A stretch of DNA of 61,959 bases, from the NCBI GenBank assembly GCA_946414345.1, contig CAMKOB010000004.1, positions 1-61,959 on the forward strand, in the 5' to 3' direction. The notes beneath the pieces were generated by a model. That model was not told the origin of the DNA, did not search any database, and saw only the letters and a program-made list of their open reading frames with translations. Origin of the DNA: an uncultured Candidatus Saccharibacteria bacterium (GTDB lineage Bacteria > Patescibacteriota > Saccharimonadia > Saccharimonadales > Saccharimonadaceae). The translations under genes and the position numbers were made by a program. Numbering within the stretch: the stretch's first letter is position 1; each line of letters starts with the position of its first letter. Shown in pieces: positions 55,673 to 61,959 of the stretch.

Positions 55673-57326
55673 CTTCTTCGATTATTGGATTGATGATGAT
55701 AATGAAGTCATAGTCGTGAGGAAGAGTTTCGGGTACAGTGGTCTCAACTGTTAGATTGTATAGTTTTTCAAGTAGGTTTGCAGTGCCTGGCTTAGAATTA
55801 ATCATATAGATGGAATAACCGACTGCATATTCGCCTTCAGGTGCGTTGTCAGTGTAAACATAGTTGTAGCCTTCTTCGATAAGTTTGTTTTTTTCTTTGC
55901 TGGCTAATCCAGCAACATCGCTAGCATTTAGTACGAGGATGGATGGTTCTTCGTAAACTCGTGGGTCATTAGATAGTTGTGTAGAGACGTATTCTTGGAT
56001 AGAACCATAATTGCCAACACCGGCACGTGGAAAAACATAAGAGATACCGTTCTCGAGTGTACCAGTGGTCATGTAATCTGGATAGAGGTTTAATGTGCGC
56101 ATACTGTCAAAGTCAAATTCCCAAGTTAGGTGGGCGAGAGTTTTTATTTCGGAAACACTAAAGTTGGTACGGAGATTATCACCAAGACTAGATGCAAGTC
56201 CAATTAGGTCGGTGAGGGGGAGATCTTTTTCGAGAAGCTTATTTTTGATACCAACAAGGATTTTTTGTTGAGAAGCACCGCGTGAAAAATCACCACCATA
56301 AGTGCCGTGGCGGGCGCGAGCAAGAGCTACCGCCTGTATACCATTAATGGTATATTCGACACCGGCTTCGTAGACGGAGCCGGTCCAACCATAATCAAAA
56401 ATATCTTCATCAAGTGTAATATTGATGCCCCCTAAGGAATCAACAATGTCTACAAGTGAGCCCCAGTTGAGATGGGCGTAGTACTGAAAATCTACACCAA
56501 GAATAGAGCCAACTTCGGCCATAATGGCGGAAGCTCCGGCGGCCTCATCGTCACCGTTGATGTTGTTGCACCAATAAACTTCGTTAATTTTACCAGTGGC
56601 TGTGCAAGTTGGTGATGCTTTTAAGTCACGCGGAAGGGAGAGCATGGCAATATCACCAGTTTCTTGGTTTAAGCTAATCATCATAATAGAATCTGTAAGT
56701 GCGGCGCCAGCATGAATGCCTGCGCCTTCATCACCCTGCATATTGTATCCGCTAGTACCATAAGCAAGAATATTAGTGCGTCCATTGGCGTCTACTTTGA
56801 GAGGTTCGTAAGTGTCATCAACAAAAGTAAGTAGATCGAAGACGTTGCCTTGACCACCGGTGATTTTAGCAATAATATCATTACCCCAAATGATTACCCA
56901 AATAACCAGGCCAATTATGATTAAAACTAAAGCAAGAATAGTGGTTGTGATAATCCTGCGAGCTTTGCCTGGCTTCTTTTTTTCTTTCTTATCTTTTTTG
57001 GTTTTTTTATCTTTTGGATTATTTGTGGAGTTGGCGTTGTCTTCAAATGCTTGTATTGGCGAAAGAAAGTCGTCAGATGGTTGTTTTGAAGTAGATTTAA
57101 TGTCGGTAATGGTGGTAGCGTCATCTGTGATTTTTATTTCGAGGGATTCGTCTGGAACAATTTCTTTTTTTGGTGGTTCAGTTGCGACCACTTTAATTGG
57201 CCTGGCTGTTTTTACAGGTTTAATCTTTTTAACTGGTTTATTGATAGTTTTAGTCGGCGTAGATATTTTTCGTGACGATTTAGAGTCACGGGTAACTAGC
57301 CCATCGATTGATTTATTTGGTCTCAT
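55644..57326 (-). CDS. LytR-CpsA-Psr (LCP) family protein
   Basis: TDSIMMISLNQETGDIAMLSLPRDLKA, ARARHGTYGGDFSRGASQQKIL, LytR_C-like tail. Confidence 0.92.
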   Translation of the reverse strand: MRPNKSIDGLVTRDSKSSRKISTPTKTINKPVKKIKPVKTARPIKVVATEPPKKEIVPDESLEIKITDDATTITDIKSTSKQPSDDFLSPIQAFEDNANSTNNPKDKKTKKDKKEKKKPGKARRIITTTILALVLIIIGLVIWVIIWGNDIIAKITGGQGNVFDLLTFVDDTYEPLKVDANGRTNILAYGTSGYNMQGDEGAGIHAGAALTDSIMMISLNQETGDIAMLSLPRDLKASPTCTATGKINEVYWCNNINGDDEAAGASAIMAEVGSILGVDFQYYAHLNWGSLVDIVDSLGGINITLDEDIFDYGWTGSVYEAGVEYTINGIQAVALARARHGTYGGDFSRGASQQKILVGIKNKLLEKDLPLTDLIGLASSLGDNLRTNFSVSEIKTLAHLTWEFDFDSMRTLNLYPDYMTTGTLENGISYVFPRAGVGNYGSIQEYVSTQLSNDPRVYEEPSILVLNASDVAGLASKEKNKLIEEGYNYVYTDNAPEGEYAVGYSIYMINSKPGTANLLEKLYNLTVETTVPETLPHDYDFIIIINPIIEEDDQEQSYDS

Positions 57327-57344
57327 TATATATAATTATAACAT
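57327..57344. promoter_or_regulatory. 18-bp divergent promoter with overlapping -10 boxes
   Basis: ATATATAATTATAACATAT between two divergent ATGs. Confidence 0.6.
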
Positions 57345-57671
57345 ATGGCAGTTAAAATCACGAAAAAACAACAAGCGGTTTTAGATTTCTTGCGAGATTA
57401 TATGGAAGAAAAAGGTGTGTCTCCATCATACCGTGAGATAATGGCTGGACTCGGTTTGTCGTCAGTGTCCGCGGTAGCAGAACATGTTGATAATCTGGTA
57501 GCAAAAGGTATTTTAAAAAAGAATCCTGGTGAAGCACGAACGCTTGAAATCTTGAATTATCGTCACGAGGAAACAGTTGAATTATTTAAGGCTCGGATGA
57601 TTGATGCATCAGAGGAAGAGAAAAAGATATTAATAGCAGCAGCAGCGATTTTAGGGATTGATATTGGGTGA
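57345..57671 (+). CDS. LexA N-terminal-like wHTH protein without S24 peptidase
   Basis: TKKQQAVLDFLRDYMEEKGVSPSYREIMAGLGLSSVSAVAEHVDNLVAKGIL. Confidence 0.85.
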   Translation: MAVKITKKQQAVLDFLRDYMEEKGVSPSYREIMAGLGLSSVSAVAEHVDNLVAKGILKKNPGEARTLEILNYRHEETVELFKARMIDASEEEKKILIAAAAILGIDIG

Positions 57672-59029
57672 AAAAGAAGCATTTTAGTAAAGTAATTACC
57701 TCTTCTATGTTGCTGGTGGTTCTTTTTGTAATATTAGTAGCGTGGCTTGTGATAAAGAGTAAAAAGGTTGAGTTGCCCAGATTTGAAATAGCATTAAATG
57801 AACATAGGATTGACGATGTAGTAATGAAGGCAAAAGATGCTGAATACTATGGTAATTTGACAATAACAACTAGTGACGGCTTAAGCGATTTATTCGATAA
57901 TATTGAGTTAAAAGGGCGGGGTAACTCGACTTGGGGATGGCCAAAAGCTTCTTTTCAAATAAAGTTTAACGACAAAACGGACTTATTTGGAATGGGAAAA
58001 TCACGAAGATGGGTGCTACTAGCAAACTATTTTGATAAAAGTAATTTACGCAACGCATTGGCGTTTTATTTGGATGGGCTTCTGGGTAACAAATATGCTT
58101 TAAAAGGGAAATTTATAGAATTGTATGATAATGAAAGCTATGTAGGTATATATTACTTAACAGAGAAAATTGAAATAGGTAAGGAAAATATTAAATTGCA
58201 CGATCCTTATGGGGTGATAGTAGAGTTTGATAATTATTATACTGCACCTGATGAGTGCTATAGATCTGATAAAAATGATTGTTTAGTCATGAAGGATGTT
58301 GTCGTAAGCGAAAATGGCAATATGGCAATGAATAAGTTTACAGCCGCCTTTAAACAATTGGAAAAAGCCGCAAAAGAGGGAAATTACGAAAGAGTAAAGG
58401 AGCTAGGCGATGTGGAGTCTTTAGCGATTTATTATTTGTTGTCGGAATTTACTATTAGTCCGGATGCATATTGTTCGAGTTTTTATTTTTATAAGGATGG
58501 GGATAATGATTTGATTCATGTTGGTCCTGGGTGGGATTATGATCTTGCTATGGGAAATAGGCTTTGGGGATTTGGTTTTCAGGAAGATCTTTATATACCA
58601 GAAGAAGCTAATGCTTTGGAGATGCAGTATTTTGAAAATCAGGTATATAACGGGGAGACTGGGGAGTTTATGGGGGTGGTTGCATCGGATTTAATTTATA
58701 ATTTGTTGCAAATTCCTGAATTTAAAGAGAAAGTGGACAAAATTTATTCTGAAAGACTGATGAATAAAAAGAAGGAAGTATTGAAATTTATCGCTGACCA
58801 AGCATTGTATAACAAAGAGGCTGCAATTGAGGATAGGGAGACGTGGCGAGAACGCGAAGAAGAAATAATACAGGCTGTTGGTTCGAGAGGAAACGAAGAA
58901 AAGATCAGGGCTTTTTTGCATACTGATTTATCGGCGGAGGATGCATATTGGGCCGATGTGGATTATTTATCGAATTGGGTCGATAAGCGTTTTGAATATA
59001 TGGATAAAACTTTTGGTGATAGTATCTAG
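57668..59029 (+). CDS. CotH-kinase-family protein
   Basis: KGRGNSTWGWPKASFQIKF, WVLLANYFDKSNLRNALAFYL, VGIYYLTEKIEIG; GTG start overlapping upstream stop. Confidence 0.88.
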   Translation: MKKKHFSKVITSSMLLVVLFVILVAWLVIKSKKVELPRFEIALNEHRIDDVVMKAKDAEYYGNLTITTSDGLSDLFDNIELKGRGNSTWGWPKASFQIKFNDKTDLFGMGKSRRWVLLANYFDKSNLRNALAFYLDGLLGNKYALKGKFIELYDNESYVGIYYLTEKIEIGKENIKLHDPYGVIVEFDNYYTAPDECYRSDKNDCLVMKDVVVSENGNMAMNKFTAAFKQLEKAAKEGNYERVKELGDVESLAIYYLLSEFTISPDAYCSSFYFYKDGDNDLIHVGPGWDYDLAMGNRLWGFGFQEDLYIPEEANALEMQYFENQVYNGETGEFMGVVASDLIYNLLQIPEFKEKVDKIYSERLMNKKKEVLKFIADQALYNKEAAIEDRETWREREEEIIQAVGSRGNEEKIRAFLHTDLSAEDAYWADVDYLSNWVDKRFEYMDKTFGDSI

Positions 59030-59070
59030 CAGATATGTTAATTTAACAGTAGTGATGGGTGTTGTTATCT

Positions 59071-60132
59071 TTAGCCACGAATAATGGCAAGCTTTTCATT
59101 GAGTGTTTTAACTGTTTTTTTGAGCCCATGGATTGCGAATGCGTAACGATAATAATTTTCTATAGAATCTACAAAAATACTAATAAGATCTGGATTATTT
59201 AATAGCTCTGATGGGGTAGTGCCGTAGAGATAAGATGATTTTGAATCATATCCGGTGAAATCCGAACAGGTTTTAACAAGATTATCACGAATTTTATAAA
59301 AAGAAGTGGGATTCTTGGGTGGTTTGTCTAGGTCAAGAGATTTGTCATTGAGAAAATTTATTTCTGAATAATGGTTAGTGAGCTCAATAAGTCCGGAGTA
59401 GCGTTCTATGTCGTTGGTGGTAATACTGATGACTGGTGTGTTTAAAGCTAGGCATGGAAGCATCGTGTGGAGTCTGGTTGTGATAACGCAGTGTGCTGAT
59501 TGATATAATGTGAGCCAATACTTTGCGAGAGTAAATCTGGAATTGTTAGATAAACTTGCGATATGTGAAGTGCTCATCTTAATGACTGGTCGTTTGGTGC
59601 GAGAGATAATATTTTGATAAAGCCTGTCACTAACATCGACGGCTAATATATAGTTTTGTTTTTTGATATTTTTATCTGGTAGTAGTGTGAGGGTTAAGCA
59701 TCCAGAGAAATAAGAGGGGACACCTATTGATTCAAGATAGTGGCGAGTAGCTTGATCCCTGGCGCCGACTGGAGCGTGAGCCTTAAGAAATTGGACGCTC
59801 TCTGGGGATTTAAAAGTTTTTGTGGAATCGTTTAAAAAACAAATATGCATAGAGATGAGGAGTGGTTCAATATTTGGATTTTTGGGTGGCCAGTTAATGA
59901 GGTTGTTGTCGATAGCTGGTTCGATGTACCAGCCATTCATAATTAAGCGGATTTTTTCTTTTTGTGCGGTTTTGGTTCGGTCGATGTTGTCACGATCAAA
60001 ATAGTAGTCTATTCTTTGTAGAAAGCGTTGTGCGGCAAGTGATTGTATCTCATCACCAATGTTAAAAGTGTTATAACAGAATAAACCGTATTTAGTTGAT
60101 TCATTGTTTTTTGAGCTATTTGGATTTGGCAT
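59071..60132 (-). CDS. Polysaccharide pyruvyl transferase family protein
   Basis: FNIGDEIQSLAAQRFL, HCVITTRLHTMLPCLALNTPVISI. Confidence 0.82.
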   Translation of the reverse strand: MPNPNSSKNNESTKYGLFCYNTFNIGDEIQSLAAQRFLQRIDYYFDRDNIDRTKTAQKEKIRLIMNGWYIEPAIDNNLINWPPKNPNIEPLLISMHICFLNDSTKTFKSPESVQFLKAHAPVGARDQATRHYLESIGVPSYFSGCLTLTLLPDKNIKKQNYILAVDVSDRLYQNIISRTKRPVIKMSTSHIASLSNNSRFTLAKYWLTLYQSAHCVITTRLHTMLPCLALNTPVISITTNDIERYSGLIELTNHYSEINFLNDKSLDLDKPPKNPTSFYKIRDNLVKTCSDFTGYDSKSSYLYGTTPSELLNNPDLISIFVDSIENYYRYAFAIHGLKKTVKTLNEKLAIIRG

Positions 60133-60285
60133 ATATTACGCATTATAGCATATGTTGGTTAAAAGATATATGTGGTTTCTTTGGATCATATCTCTCTAAG
60201 TATGATTATTATTTAAGGAGGTTATTTATTATTGTGAATATTGAATATATTTTTAAAGCGGTTATAATTATAATTGGAGTATTTT

Positions 60286-60840
60286 ATGCCACGACGTAAA
60301 AGAAATAGAAGATGGATTACTAAATTACTGGTATTGGCTGTGGTTTTGGTAGGTATGTATTTTGTGTGGGATGTTTTTTTAAAAAATAAAGAGATAGACA
60401 AAGGTAATAATAGTAATGGAGGAACGCAGGCCATAGCGACTGATGAAGGAAAGCCTAATGAAAGTGCCGAAAAAGAAGAGACGAGGGAAGATATAAATGA
60501 TTATATTGAAAAAAGGCCGGTTCAATATGATGGTGGGAGTCCGAATGAGTCCGAATATCTAACTGGTGCTGTAAACTATGTAAAAACAAATGGTGGAAAG
60601 CTATTAATAAGAGTTAGTATTGATCAATACTTGGAAAGTGGAACATGTGAATTGGCATTAACGCGTGATGGCGGAGTGATTTATCAAGAGTTGGTAGATA
60701 TAATTGGTGATGCGACTACATCAACATGCAAGGGTTTTGATGTGCCGGTGGCTAGTTTGACTAGTGGTGAGGCTCAGTTTATAGTCTATTTTGCCTCTGG
60801 TGATCGGACGGGTGAAGTGAAGGGTGAGGTAAGTATATGA
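60286..60840 (+). CDS. Membrane-anchored hypothetical protein (start MPRRKRNRRW)
   Basis: TTGGAG SD, basic N-terminus plus TM. Confidence 0.65.
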   Translation: MPRRKRNRRWITKLLVLAVVLVGMYFVWDVFLKNKEIDKGNNSNGGTQAIATDEGKPNESAEKEETREDINDYIEKRPVQYDGGSPNESEYLTGAVNYVKTNGGKLLIRVSIDQYLESGTCELALTRDGGVIYQELVDIIGDATTSTCKGFDVPVASLTSGEAQFIVYFASGDRTGEVKGEVSI

Positions 60841-61959
60841 GGCGAGTAAACTATAGACGGAGGTTTTTGGCTGGAGTGTTGATTTTTGTGGCGGTGTTTT
60901 CTTTTGTGATGCTAAGACGATTCAATAATGGTGAGAATGAAGTGGGGGCGGCAAATTTGGCGAATTTCGATCCGGGTTATATTATGTCTGATTATCAGAT
61001 GGGAAATTATAATTCGATGTCGGAGGCTGAAATTCAAAGTTGGTTAACTTCTAAAAATCCTTGTTCAAATACGGACTACAATTTATATTTGAGATTATCA
61101 GCAAGCACTTCGATGGCAACATGGCATTTTAAAGATGGACATTTTGTTTGTATTTCTGAAGAGTTGTTTGGTGATGGTGAAGTAATTGGTACGGGGGAAA
61201 CGGCGGCACACATTATTTGGCAGGCGGCGCAAGATTATCATATAAATCCACAAGTTCTCTTGGTGCTTTTACAAAAAGAGAATTCATTGATTACAGATGA
61301 TTTGCCAAATAGTTGGAATTATCGGACGGCAACTGGGTATGGGTGTCCGGATACGGCGGCGTGCTCGTCAAAATATTATGGTTTTAAAAATCAAATACGC
61401 AATGCGGCGGCTTTGTTTCATGAAGTCTTAAGTGGTGGATGGACAAATTATCCGTTGGGTGAAAACTGGGTGAGATTTAGTCCACATTGTGATTCTGGTA
61501 CGGTGGTAAATATTCGTTCTCTTGCGACGTCGGCTTTGTATCGCTATACGCCATACCAACCAAATGCGGCGGCTTTATCTGTTGGGTATGGAATAGTGCC
61601 AGGTTCTTCTTATGAAACTTGTGCGGCGTATGGGAACCGGAATTTTTATTCTTTTTTTGAGGATTGGTTTGGGGGGATAACGGAAGATTTTGATCAAAGT
61701 CCAATAGGTCAGATTAGGAGGGCAATTAATCGGTTTACAGATGTGTTAGGATTGAGTATTACAGATTTAAACGAGGAGTCTGATGGTCGAATTTGGCAAA
61801 CGTTTGAAAATGGCACTGTTATTTATCATGAGAGAACGGGAGCAAATATAGTTCTTAATGGTCCTATTGCAACGAGGTGGGCGCAGTCTGGGGGTAGCTT
61901 AGGTATTTTGGGAATTCCGATTTCTGATACCTTCATTGAGCCTGATGGTAGACATTGGC
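60837..61959 (+). CDS. Secreted LGFP-repeat-containing protein, C-terminally truncated by window
   Basis: ATGA overlap with previous gene; N-terminal TM; ...GRIWQTFENGTVIYHERTGANIVLNGPIATRWAQSGGSLGILGIPISDTF... LGFP-like repeat; open to the window end. Confidence 0.75.
   Translation, partial: MRRVNYRRRFLAGVLIFVAVFSFVMLRRFNNGENEVGAANLANFDPGYIMSDYQMGNYNSMSEAEIQSWLTSKNPCSNTDYNLYLRLSASTSMATWHFKDGHFVCISEELFGDGEVIGTGETAAHIIWQAAQDYHINPQVLLVLLQKENSLITDDLPNSWNYRTATGYGCPDTAACSSKYYGFKNQIRNAAALFHEVLSGGWTNYPLGENWVRFSPHCDSGTVVNIRSLATSALYRYTPYQPNAAALSVGYGIVPGSSYETCAAYGNRNFYSFFEDWFGGITEDFDQSPIGQIRRAINRFTDVLGLSITDLNEESDGRIWQTFENGTVIYHERTGANIVLNGPIATRWAQSGGSLGILGIPISDTFIEPDGRHW

Noticed and set aside
1-61959. 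CRISPR array or rRNA operon
   Set aside because: No regularly spaced repeat-spacer pattern and no rRNA signature sequences were seen by eye
1-61959. UGA recoding to glycine as in Gracilibacteria/SR1
   Set aside because: Recognised core genes read through normally with UGA absent internally and used as stop

Overview
The window looks like the replication-origin region of a small, reduced bacterial genome, most likely a Candidatus Saccharibacteria/CPR member. That assignment is inferred from the gene repertoire and was not computed. The core landmark is recF-dnaN-dnaA // rpmH-rnpA-yidC-jag at about 48.5-54.6 kb. Gene strand flips at about 52.2-52.4 kb, and both dnaA-flanking spacers carry TTTTCCAC(A/T) boxes. 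About 1-12.5 kb is an accessory island: phage/plasmid-like small proteins, a type III restriction-modification pair, and a 1.4-kaa DUF4011-SF1 helicase-Vsr-like nuclease-DUF3320 protein. Its right edge has a tRNA(Gln)-3'-end-like att remnant. From 12.8 to 48 kb core genes (tsaD, metK, pepC-like, valS, queH, murE, a TrmA/RumA-type rRNA methyltransferase, a MacB-like ABC transporter, three tRNAs) are mixed with stand-alone orphan genes. The right end is a cell-surface locus (acyltransferase-3, LCP, LexA-like wHTH, CotH kinase, pyruvyltransferase, LGFP protein). The most unusual signals are: (i) ~80-bp units downstream of tRNA genes that re-create the host tRNA's 3' end ('tRNA 3'-end echo'), seen three times; (ii) two gene-expression architectures, leaderless genes with TATAAT 6-9 nt before the start versus long-leader/strong-SD/terminator cassettes; (iii) one probable AUU-initiated gene; (iv) a DxDxDG loop inserted in ValRS; (v) a MATCAP-like (DUF1704) protease, a RhuM-Fic fusion and a possible ADP-ribosyltransferase-like protein as candidate effectors.
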